Below, one piece after another: positions 44,704 to 54,300 of a DNA stretch of 64,000 nt (position 1 is its first letter; every line of letters starts with the position of its first letter). This DNA is from Verrucomicrobiales bacterium (GTDB lineage Bacteria > Verrucomicrobiota > Verrucomicrobiia > Verrucomicrobiales > DEV007). Made by a program: the position numbers and the translations under genes. The DNA lies in contig PAAG01000008.1 in the NCBI GenBank assembly GCA_002698785.1, forward strand, positions 54,306 to 118,305, read 5' to 3'. The notes beneath the pieces are model-generated. The model had not been told where the DNA came from. It did not search any database and saw nothing but the letters and a program-made list of their open reading frames with translations.

Positions 44704-46113
44704 ATGATTTCCAACCGTTACCATGGTTCGATTCGCCTTCACTTCTTGCTGAAGCTGTTGGGAGGAATGATTCTTTTCTGGGCGATTGTTTGGGGACTGC
44801 ATTTCCTCGTGTATGGAGAAAGGCTTTTGCCCTCAAACTACGTGTGGCTCTGCTTCCTGATTCCTGCCGCCGCGGCGATGGAGTTGGCAGCACGATCCGC
44901 AAATCGTAAATCTTTATGTGGGCTGTCTCGATCCCAGCTCTGGGCTGTTTCACAAAGAGAGATCCTGTTTCTCCTGGTTTCGATCTTCGGAGTATTGGTG
45001 ATGAGCCGTGACGAACAGCTCTCCCGAGTTTTTCTTGCCGGGTTCGTAGTCACATACTCTCTCTGGATCACCTGGATGAACCAGGTTGGCCACCGTCTCA
45101 TCCAGCGACGATTGTATAGAAACTCCAGAAATCGGCTTGCTTCGACCGTGGTGGTTGCGCCGCCGAAAGATATTGAAGACGACAGTGCGATGCGTTTCAC
45201 CGGTAATCTTCCTGGGGCCGATTTTGTGGGCTACGTGCAGTATGGTGAGGGTGGAGTGGCTGTTCTTCCCAGTCACCCAATCCTGGGTGATTTCGACCGA
45301 ATCGGAGAAATATGCTCGGAATATCACGCTCGTATGCTGTTGGCTCTTGGGCTCGACGACCATCCTGAGTTGATCCGAAAGCTACAAAAATTTTGTGACA
45401 CATTGGGAATGCGGTTGATCTGGGTCGACAACAACAAGCGCCGGTTCTCGGGGAATTTGGATACACATCAAAACGGTTCTGATGTGTTGCTCACGAACTG
45501 GCGGGAGCCGCTTGAGGATCCGATGAATAGATTCGCAAAGCGCTTGGTCGACTTGGTCATAGCAGGTTTCGTCGCAGTGACTGTTCTTCCTGCTCTTTGC
45601 GTGCTTGTGTGGATCATTCACCGCATCTTTTCTCCGGGACCACTATTTTACAAGCAGCCTCGAACCGGGAGAGGGACGGACGTGTTCGATGTCTACAAGT
45701 TCCGAACCATGCACGTGAATGACACTCCGGGAGCACAGGCGAAAGTCGGTGATTCCCGGATCTTTCCAGGAGGAAATTTCCTTCGGAAAGCGAGTCTCGA
45801 TGAGTTCCCTCAGTTCATTAATGTTTTGAGAGGAGAAATGAGTGTGGTCGGGCCGCGACCCCATTTCGTTGATCACGATGAGCAGTTTTGTGAAGTGGTC
45901 GAAGACTACAAGATCCGTCATTTTGCCAAACCGGGAGTTACCGGTCTGGCACAAGTGAGAGGGTATCGCGGAGAGACTGACACCGATCAAAAAGTGCGTC
46001 ATCGTGTAATGATGGATCAGTTCTATCTTCGGAATTGGTCACTGCTTCTCGATATCTACATCATTCTCTGCACTGGAATTCAAGTGTTCATTCCACCGAA
46101 GGAAGCTCGTTAA
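44704..46113 (+). CDS. Undecaprenyl-phosphate sugar-1-phosphate transferase (WcaJ/WbaP type)
   Basis: This 469-residue polyprenyl phosphoglycosyl transferase has four N-terminal membrane helices (15-125), a cytoplasmic Rossmann-like segment (about 175-245), a helix at 278-302 and the catalytic domain: KRLVDLVIAGFVAV, SPGPLFYKQPRTGRG, FDVYKFRTMHV, LRKASLDEFPQFINVLRGEMSVVGPRP and FAKPGVTGLAQVRGYRG. It starts repeat-unit assembly by placing a sugar phosphate on undecaprenyl phosphate. It is followed 21 bases later by a GT4 gene and is divergent from the co-polymerase. Confidence 0.93.
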   Translation: MISNRYHGSIRLHFLLKLLGGMILFWAIVWGLHFLVYGERLLPSNYVWLCFLIPAAAAMELAARSANRKSLCGLSRSQLWAVSQREILFLLVSIFGVLVMSRDEQLSRVFLAGFVVTYSLWITWMNQVGHRLIQRRLYRNSRNRLASTVVVAPPKDIEDDSAMRFTGNLPGADFVGYVQYGEGGVAVLPSHPILGDFDRIGEICSEYHARMLLALGLDDHPELIRKLQKFCDTLGMRLIWVDNNKRRFSGNLDTHQNGSDVLLTNWREPLEDPMNRFAKRLVDLVIAGFVAVTVLPALCVLVWIIHRIFSPGPLFYKQPRTGRGTDVFDVYKFRTMHVNDTPGAQAKVGDSRIFPGGNFLRKASLDEFPQFINVLRGEMSVVGPRPHFVDHDEQFCEVVEDYKIRHFAKPGVTGLAQVRGYRGETDTDQKVRHRVMMDQFYLRNWSLLLDIYIILCTGIQVFIPPKEAR

Positions 46114-46134
46114 TTTACTAAAAAGGTCCCCAAA

Positions 46135-47358
46135 ATGGAGCACATTACCCCGTCCCAAACCACCAAGCGCAAACTCTCACTCGTTCACGACTTCCTGATT
46201 CAAATGGGAGGCGCGGAGCGTGTCGTTGAGACCGTTTCGCTTTCCTACCCGGATGCCCCAATCTACACGAGTGCTACAATTGGAGAGAATCCATTTCCGG
46301 TTTTCAAAGAGAGGGAGATACACAATTCCTGGATGCAAAAACTTCCTGGAATGCAAAAGCATCATAAGAAGCTCTTTTTTCTTTATCCGTTCGCTTTCAA
46401 TTCGTTGCGGATGAATGAGAATGAACTCGCTTGGATTAGTAGTAGCAGCTTTGCGAAGTGGATACCGAAGCCCAAAGGATCGCGATTTGTGTGCTATTGC
46501 CACACTCCACCACGATATTTCTGGAATGCTGATGAGTATTTAGAAAATGAAATAGGGAATCCTGTCCTTCGAAGTTTCGTGCGGAAATTGATGCCTCTTT
46601 TTCGCATGAGCGATAAAAAGCAAAGTCGGAAAATTGACTTGTTCCTGGCAAACTCTAGAAACGTCCAGGATCGCATCCGCGAGTGTTATGGACGGGACAG
46701 TCTTGTCGTCTACCCGCCAGTGGATGTAGAGCGTTTCCAATGCAGCGATAACTCGGAGGACTATTTTTTGATTGTTTCGCGATTAGTTTCATACAAACGA
46801 GTCGATTTGGCTGTGGAGGCTTTTACGAAAGCAAACCGTAAGCTAGTTATCGTCGGAGATGGACCTGATCGTGAGAGATTGGAAAAGATGGCCGGGCCTA
46901 CTGTAAAGTTTCTTGGTCGAGCTTCCGATGCTGCTGTCACGGAGGCGATGGCCAATTGTCGAGGTTTCGTGTTTCCCGGATGCGAAGATTTTGGGATCAC
47001 ACCTGTCGAAGCACAAGCGTGTGGAAAACCCGTATTGGCATATCGGGCAGGCGGGGCGCTGGAAACTGTGAGAGAGGGCGTGAGTGGGCTCTTTTTTGAT
47101 GAACAGAACGAGAAATCGTTTCGCGAAGCACTGGAGAGATTCGATACTGTCGAATGGGATCGCACACTGATTCGCCGCAATGCAGAGAGATTTTCGACCG
47201 CTCGGTTCGTCGAGCGTACTCGGGAGATTCTCGCGGCAGTGGATGCTCTTCCAGATGGAGTAGAAATCGAACCGGCCACCGTCGAAGAGATGATCCTCGA
47301 GCAGACAGCCGAGCGTCGGCTTGCTTCCGGAGAGCTCGTAGGAACTGCTTCGCGGTAG
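46135..47358 (+). CDS. Family 4 glycosyltransferase
   Basis: The 407-residue GT4 protein has SLVHDFLIQMGGAERVVE with the G-G-A-E-R loop, FVCYCHTPPRYFWN, LFLANSRNVQDRIRECYGR, VYPPVDVERF, YFLIVSRLVSYKRVDLAVEAF and the donor-site segment GCEDFGITPVEAQACGKPVLAYRAGG. Mannosyl- or glucosyltransferases of capsule loci look like this. The gene follows the priming enzyme and is overlapped at its end by the frame of the GH99-like gene. The C-terminal 25 residues are Glu-rich and poorly conserved. Confidence 0.92.
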   Translation: MEHITPSQTTKRKLSLVHDFLIQMGGAERVVETVSLSYPDAPIYTSATIGENPFPVFKEREIHNSWMQKLPGMQKHHKKLFFLYPFAFNSLRMNENELAWISSSSFAKWIPKPKGSRFVCYCHTPPRYFWNADEYLENEIGNPVLRSFVRKLMPLFRMSDKKQSRKIDLFLANSRNVQDRIRECYGRDSLVVYPPVDVERFQCSDNSEDYFLIVSRLVSYKRVDLAVEAFTKANRKLVIVGDGPDRERLEKMAGPTVKFLGRASDAAVTEAMANCRGFVFPGCEDFGITPVEAQACGKPVLAYRAGGALETVREGVSGLFFDEQNEKSFREALERFDTVEWDRTLIRRNAERFSTARFVERTREILAAVDALPDGVEIEPATVEEMILEQTAERRLASGELVGTASR

Positions 47359-48356
47359 TTCTCGTTACCTGTTTTTTTACTTCTGGATCACGGGGAGAAG
47401 ATCCTGTCCATCTTAGTGCTTACTACTACCCGTGGTACGATAGTGACGGGCGCCATTGGGACGAAGGGATCGCCTCTCCTGAAGGTCCATTGCTGGGACA
47501 GTATTCTTCCAGGTCGAAAGAAACGGTATCGAGGCACATCGAGATGTCGAAAGGTCTCGGCATCGATACCTGGATCTGTTCCTGGTGGGGAAAAGAGAGT
47601 TGGGAAGATGTCACGTTGCGCTCAACCATTCTACCTGTGCTCATGCCGACAGAAGGGGAGAAAGAGAAACTCTCGTTCTGTATCTTGTATGAGTCTGCAG
47701 GAATTCTGGGACTCGACCCCGAGAAGGGAATCGAGTTTGACTCAGAAACGACTGAAAAGTTCGTCAGCGATCTTGTTTTCATAGCGAATCGTTACTTTTC
47801 TCATCCTTCCTACCGGAAGATTGAGGGAAAACCGGTGGTGTACCTCTACCTCAGTCGAACATTCTCAGGAGACTACGCCAACGCAATCAGGCGGGCACGG
47901 GAAGCTGTGGGGATATTAGGGTTCAGTCTCTACCTTGTGGGTGATGAGGTGTATTGGGGAGAACCAGATCGAGACCGTATGGCCACGCTAAACGCAGTTA
48001 CCGCCTACAACATGCATGGGCCGAAGTTGTATGCCAATCTCGATGATTACTCCGGTTTCATCGAAGATTGCGATAAAGTTTACGCAAGGTTTCAGTCGGT
48101 CGCAAAGCAGATCGGTATCGGTTTCATCCCTGGTATCATGCCAGGGTTCGATGCGACTGGTACCCGGAACGGAGCGAGTTATTACGTGATTCCTCGAAAG
48201 CTATCGGCCCATGGTGAAATCACGTTTCGTGAGGCGATGGAACAAATGGCCTCTCATCACCTTGACCCTGAACTGAACACTCTTGCTCTTACTTCATTCA
48301 ACGAATGGCATGAAGGAACTCAAGTCGAACCCTCGAAATCCGAGGGTGCCGATTGA
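47154..48356 (+). CDS. GH99-like secreted glycoside hydrolase with uncertain start
   Basis: The mature region from about 47390 is clearly GH99-like (endo-alpha-mannosidase / WbsX relatives): LSAYYYPWYDSDGRHWDEG, GIDTWICSWWG, VVYLYLSRTF, AYNMHGP and ALTSFNEWHEGTQVEPS, where E of NEWHEGT is conserved. A good signal core, CFAVVLVTCFFTSG, lies at about 47345-47385. The only ATG/GTG/TTG in frame is at 47154, 200 bases inside the upstream gene, which would add a hydrophilic Arg-rich leader. A non-standard start or a frameshift near the seven-T run at 47372 is therefore possible. It may trim or modify the locus polysaccharide. Confidence 0.75.
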   Translation: MGSHTDSPQCREIFDRSVRRAYSGDSRGSGCSSRWSRNRTGHRRRDDPRADSRASACFRRARRNCFAVVLVTCFFTSGSRGEDPVHLSAYYYPWYDSDGRHWDEGIASPEGPLLGQYSSRSKETVSRHIEMSKGLGIDTWICSWWGKESWEDVTLRSTILPVLMPTEGEKEKLSFCILYESAGILGLDPEKGIEFDSETTEKFVSDLVFIANRYFSHPSYRKIEGKPVVYLYLSRTFSGDYANAIRRAREAVGILGFSLYLVGDEVYWGEPDRDRMATLNAVTAYNMHGPKLYANLDDYSGFIEDCDKVYARFQSVAKQIGIGFIPGIMPGFDATGTRNGASYYVIPRKLSAHGEITFREAMEQMASHHLDPELNTLALTSFNEWHEGTQVEPSKSEGAD

Positions 48357-48375
48357 GATAGGTAAGCGGGTGCTT

Positions 48376-51300
48376 TTACTTGGCGAGTATTGGGAGAGTG
48401 CTTCGAACTGCTTCAGCGACTTGATCCACGTTCTCTTCATCAAAGACTGAGATGTGGTTCCCGGGGATGTCTATAATCTCGATCTTACCGGATACCACAG
48501 ACTTCCAGCCATAGTCCTTGCAAGTATCGAATTTGTCCCCTCCGACCATCGCCCGGTAAAGAGTGAGGTCGCAATCAATAGAAGGAGGGCAGTAGACATC
48601 CATTGCCTTCTCGTAGGCCTGCCGAACTTGGGCTTGTCTGATCCAGTTGGCGGTGTCGGCGGGAGGGAGGTTTCTCGCAACGAGGCCCTCTGCTTCAAAT
48701 TTCAGGCGAAACAGCATACCTTCTCCAAATCGCTTGGTCAGGTTGCCGAACTTTTCAAAGAAGCCTGCTCCTTCGCGATTTCTTTCATTCCAGTTCACCG
48801 CGATACGCTCTGGTATGGAAAAGCGCTTCGCTTCGGCTGCTGCGTGTGGGTTTTCCGTATCAAAGAGTCCGAGAAACGAGATCTCCTCTCCTTGTTTTCT
48901 GAGTTGCGCCGCCATTTCGTAGGCGACAACACCTCCAAATGAATATCCGCAAAGGAGATATGGCCCACTTTGCTGAACCTTCTTCATCTCGGCAATGTAG
49001 CGCGAAGCCGTCTCTTCGACCGATTCATCAGGAATTTCTCCCCCGGCTGTCAGTGAGGGAGATTCGAAGGCATAGAAGGGACGGTCCTCACCGAGCTGTA
49101 GGGCAAGGCTGCGATAAAACATGATACCACCATCGCCACCATGGATTCCGAAGATTGCAGGGAAATCGCCCTTGGGCTGAACGGCGATAGTCGTTTCCGC
49201 GATTTCTGAGACAGGGGCAATTACGCTCTTCACTCGGGGTGTTTCGGCTATTTCGGGAAGAACCGAGCTCTCTTTGGATCGACGAGATTTAGAATCAATA
49301 ACTCGACCTAACTGACGAATGGTTGGAGCACGAAACAGGGTGCCCAGTGGAAGGTTCAAATCGAATTCCTTTTGAATTCGGGCAAACATGCGCATTCCGA
49401 GAAGCGAGTGTCCGCCGAGTTGAAAGAAATCATCATCCAAGCCAACGTCGGCGCATCCAAGTAGGTCTGCCCATATCGTGGTTAACGTTACTTCAGTCTC
49501 TGAAGCCTCTCCGTCTATTTTTGCCTGTGAGACTGCAGGAATCTCTATTGAGGGAGCCGGCAATGCGTGGACATCGATTTTCCCGTTCTTGTTTACCGGG
49601 AATTTGTCCAGGACGACACAAGCAGAGGGGATCATATAACCCGGAAACTTCGACTGTAGGAAACTTGTCAGTTCGCCAGGTTCAGGCTTCTTGCCGTTGA
49701 TCGGCGTTACGTAGGCGACAAGAGATTTCTCTCCGGCTCCTTTCCCTCTAACAACGACCTTACACTGTTTTACAAGAGGAAGAGTCGTAAGGCTGGACTC
49801 GATCTCTCCGGGTTCAACTCGGAAGCCCCGAATCTTGACCTGGTTATCGATCCGGCCAAGAAACTCGAGGGTTCCATCGGCGCGATAGCGACAAAGGTCA
49901 CCGCTACGATAGAGGCGTGCGCCCGGCTCGTTTGAAAATGTGTCAGGAATAAATTTCTCCCGCGTCAGTTCGGGGCGATTCAAATACTCGATGGCCACAC
50001 CGTCACCGCCCGTGCAGAGTTCGCCAGGAATACCAGGGGCAACTGGGCGCCCTTCTGGATCGAGAATCCAGACTGTCGAGTTGGAGAGTGGGCGACCAAT
50101 GGGAAGGGAGCGCTTTTCAAGATCTGCGGCTACTACCGTATGACTGGTTGTGAAAGTGGTATTCTCCGTTGGGCCATAACCATTCACAAGTCTTACGTTG
50201 GGATGAGTATTGAGAAACCTCTCTGCGTAATCTTTAGGCAGGACGTCTCCTCCCGTGATTAATGTTCGGAGTCCTGAAAAGGCTTCCGGGCTTTCGTCCA
50301 TTACCACTTGGAACAATCCAACGGTAAGCCAGAGCGTATTGACCTTAAAATTCTGAATCGAGGTTGCGATGGACTGGACGTCAAACATTCCAGCAGCCGG
50401 GACGCCGAGTGTTCCTCCGTTTAGGAGCGGACCATAGATTTCAAAAAGAGACGCGTCAAAACACGGGTTCGCTGCATAGAGGACTCGGCTTTCCGGTCCG
50501 AAATCAACGTAGTTGCTGTTTTTGACAAGGCGGACAATGCTCCGGTGGGTGAGAACTGCGCCTTTCGGTTTTCCGGTCGATCCGGACGTGTAGATGGCGT
50601 AAGCCGCTGTCTCGGGGGTAGGATATGGAATATCCAGTTCCGTTTTTGCAGTTCTGATGCTTTCGATCTCCAGAGTGGGAACATCGCTTTTCGTAAATCT
50701 CTGCAGGTGATCTTTCGATGTCAAAACGAGTGTGGCTTCACAATCGTCGAGCATCATCGTGATACGCTCATCAGGATAGGACGGATCGATAGGGACGGCG
50801 ACTGCTCCGCTCCTCAGGCATGCCAGAGAAGACGCTACCTGATCTTCGGACCTATCGAGAAAAATGACGACTCGTTCTCCGTTTCTTACGCCGGATCCAG
50901 CAATCTTCGAGGCGATGGAGTCAACTCGGGACTTCAAGTTCGAGTAGGACGTCGCGCCATTCTTTGACTGGAGTGCGATGTTCTTTGGATGATCTTCAGC
51001 GATTTGGTCGAAGACCTGACTTATCGAGGAATTGCGCGGATAGTCGGTTTGCGTGGCATTCCACTCGTTCAGCAGAGTTATCTGCTTTGGCGACATGGTA
51101 GAAGCAAGTTCCCCGATTGTAGCCTCTGGTGTGCGCAAAGATTCCTCTAGCATTGAGGCATACGCACAGAGCCAGTGCTCAACCGTTTCAGAAGAGAATA
51201 GCTCAGTTTGGAATGTGAGGTTCAACTCGAGCCCTTCTTTTCGCTCGAGAATGCTCAGGAAAAGTGGATTGATTGCGAACTGCCGTTCCACGTCTTCCAT

Positions 51301-54300
51301 CTCAGTTTTTAATCCGGAAAATTCTCCTACGGAAGAGATCTTCTCGAAGTTGAAAACAGCTTCAATGTTTGGGCGGTCTGCAGTATCAAAGTGTTTCAGA
51401 AGTCGCCCGAATGTGTAATCCTGGTGCTCCAATGCATCGAGAAGGTCGCCCTGTGTATCATTCAGAAAATCAGAGAATTTTCTCGATGGGTTAATATCTG
51501 CAACGAGCGGTAGAAAGTTAACGCAGTGCCCGACAAGATCTTCCTTTCCGGGACGGTTCTGTCCGGCGGAAGGAAAGGCCACCAGGATTCTCTCCTTGTT
51601 GCTGATCCGGTGCAGGAGTGCTTGATAAGCTCCCAGGAGGAGGGAGAAAAGTGTGGTGCCCATGCGAGCTGCGTGGGATTTTAGCTCGCGGACTACGCTT
51701 TCGTCGATCTGTGCTCGCACGTTTTCTGATCGATAGGTGAATTCTTCCGGGCGAGGGTGATCGAGAGGAAGGTCTAGCGACGGAACGGCCTCTTCAAAGC
51801 GGGAGAGCCAATACTTCTCGTCCGTTCCTCCTTCAGTTTCCTTTTCTTCACGAACGACCGCCTTTGCGTAAGACCCAAAACGAAGGGAAGGAGATGAGGA
51901 CGGCGCAAGTCCTTTGGAGAACGCTTCGTAAGATTCTGCAATATCGTCCAGGATCACTTTGCAGGACCAACCATCGCAGACGAGGTGGTGCGCATTGAAG
52001 ATCAAAGTGTGCTCGGTGTCCGAGAACGAAACTAGGCGGAAACGGTAGAGAGGGCCATCTTTCAGAGGGAAAGGAGTTGTTCGCTCCTGATCAAGATAAG
52101 ATTGGAGAACCTGCTCCTTTTCATCGTTGTCGGAAGAGGCTTCGTCAGATACTTCCAGTCCGAATGATTCGAACGGCTGAATCCGGAAGCCCTCTACGTT
52201 TTCGGGAAAGATCGCTCTGAGCGCTTCGTGCTTCTTCACTGTGTTCTGGGTGGCTTTCTCCAAAGCTTCGTGATCGAGAGCACCTTTCAAAGAGAGGGCG
52301 ACCACCTCATTGAAGCAAAGAGAGGCCGAATCGTTCACACGTGAAGCCAGCCAGAGTTCTGTAAGCGGCTCTGTCAGGGGGTAGGTTTCGGGTTCAATCG
52401 GTGTAGAGGGGACTTCTGTCTCCTCACCTGTGCCCAGTTGACGTGGCGGGCTGGTTAAGCGAGATCCGTTTAGGGTGGGGAGCGTCGTATTTGCAGGACG
52501 AGGGAAAAAGCCAGCTTCCTGCATTTCGGCGATTGTCTCGCGGAATGCGGAGATGACATAATCGATATCGTCATCTGTGTGTGCTGTTGTTAGATAGCAT
52601 GGAAAACCTTCCAGGAGAAAGACTCCTTTTTTTCTCAAATGGAAGAAAAGAAGGTTGGCATATTTGTTGTCATCAATGTGACGAAGATACATCACGGATT
52701 TGAATCGTGGCATCCGGAAAGGAATATCATTCTCAAGAAACAGGTCGTTGATCGTGGTAGCAAGGCGCTCTGCTCGTGAGTTCAAATCTATCCAAAGCTC
52801 CTCACCTCTCTCCTTGAGATGGAGAAGCATTTGCTTCACAGCCACCATCGCCAGTGGGTGCCTTACGAAAGTCCCTGCGAAGAAAGTAACTCCTTTCTCC
52901 GGCATCGAGTCGTCACCGTACTGCCACATCCCGCCATCGAAAGTGTCCATGAACTCTGCTTTCCCCGCCACAACACCAATAGGCATTCCTCCGCCGATGA
53001 TCTTTCCGTAGCAGGCGATATCAGCTTCGACTTCGAAATGTCCCTGTGCGCCACGAGGGCCGGCACGGAAACCTGTAATTACTTCATCGAAGATCAGGGC
53101 TGATCCTGAATCAGTGGTAATCTTTCGAAGAGCCTGAAGGAATTCTTTTGGCTGAAATTCAGGCATCCGGCTTTGCACGGGCTCGACCATGACGGCAGCC
53201 AGTTCGTGTCCGTGAGTGCGAATGTATTCGAGCGACTCGTCCTTGCCGTAAGGAAGAACGATCATGTCATCGACGGCCCGATTCGGGATGCCAGGCGCGA
53301 CGGGCATCGAACGAGGGTTGTCGTCAGTGCCGACTCCACGAACAAGCACCTCATCAAAGTTGCCATGATAGTCTTTGGCAAACATGACGATTTTGTCTCG
53401 TCCAGTGACTGTCCTGGCGAGACGCATGGCTGCCTGAACTCCTTCGGAGCCGGTATTCACAAAACTTGCTCTTTCGTTTCCTGTGACCTCGCAGAAAAGC
53501 TTGGAGGCTTCCATCGCAACTAGACACTGAGGTCCGATCGCCATACCGAGATCGAGTTTTTCGTGAAGAGCTTCTGTGATAAAGTCGGGCGAATGACCGA
53601 GAAATCCCGGACCAAATCCGTTGAGCATGTCGATATACTCATTGCCATCGACATCAAGAAGTCGAGTTCCTTTGGATTTCGTGACGACGATCTGGTAGAT
53701 CATCTCTTTCCACAGGGGATTGAATCCAGAAACCGTTCTTGGATCGGCATACCACTGACGATACTGGGCCGTGAGTTCTTTCGAAGTAGCCGTGCGAGCC
53801 GTATACTCGGCGATAAAATTTCTTAAATACTCCCTTTGAGAAGGCGAGAGCGTGTCGTCCATCTCACGATTGATCGTTGTGGACGGTGCTGACGACTGAG
53901 ACGCATTCGATGCAGGTTTCGCAGGGGCTTCAGGTGCTGCTGGAGTGGGTGCTTTTGCAACAGTTGGAGGAGTTTTTGCAGGGAGCTGCTGGGGTGCAAT
54001 GGACTGTCCCTGAAGGATAGCGAGCTGTGCCTTCATGAGTTCCATTTGCTGTGCTATCAAAGCCTGAACATCACCGGTGGGAGCTGCAGTTGGGACAGTC
54101 GTGGGTAACGCCGCGATTGGAGCAGGGGAATTCGCAATCGGTGGTAATTCAGTCGCTTCTGGAACAACTGGGGGGGCTACAGTGTCACGATATCTAGCTG
54201 GCTCCAGAGTCTCATCAAGGTGCGCCGAAAAGGCATCGATTGTAGCGATGTCAGTAATCAGTTGACGCATGTTGACTGTCGTTCCGAACTCGTCTTGGAA

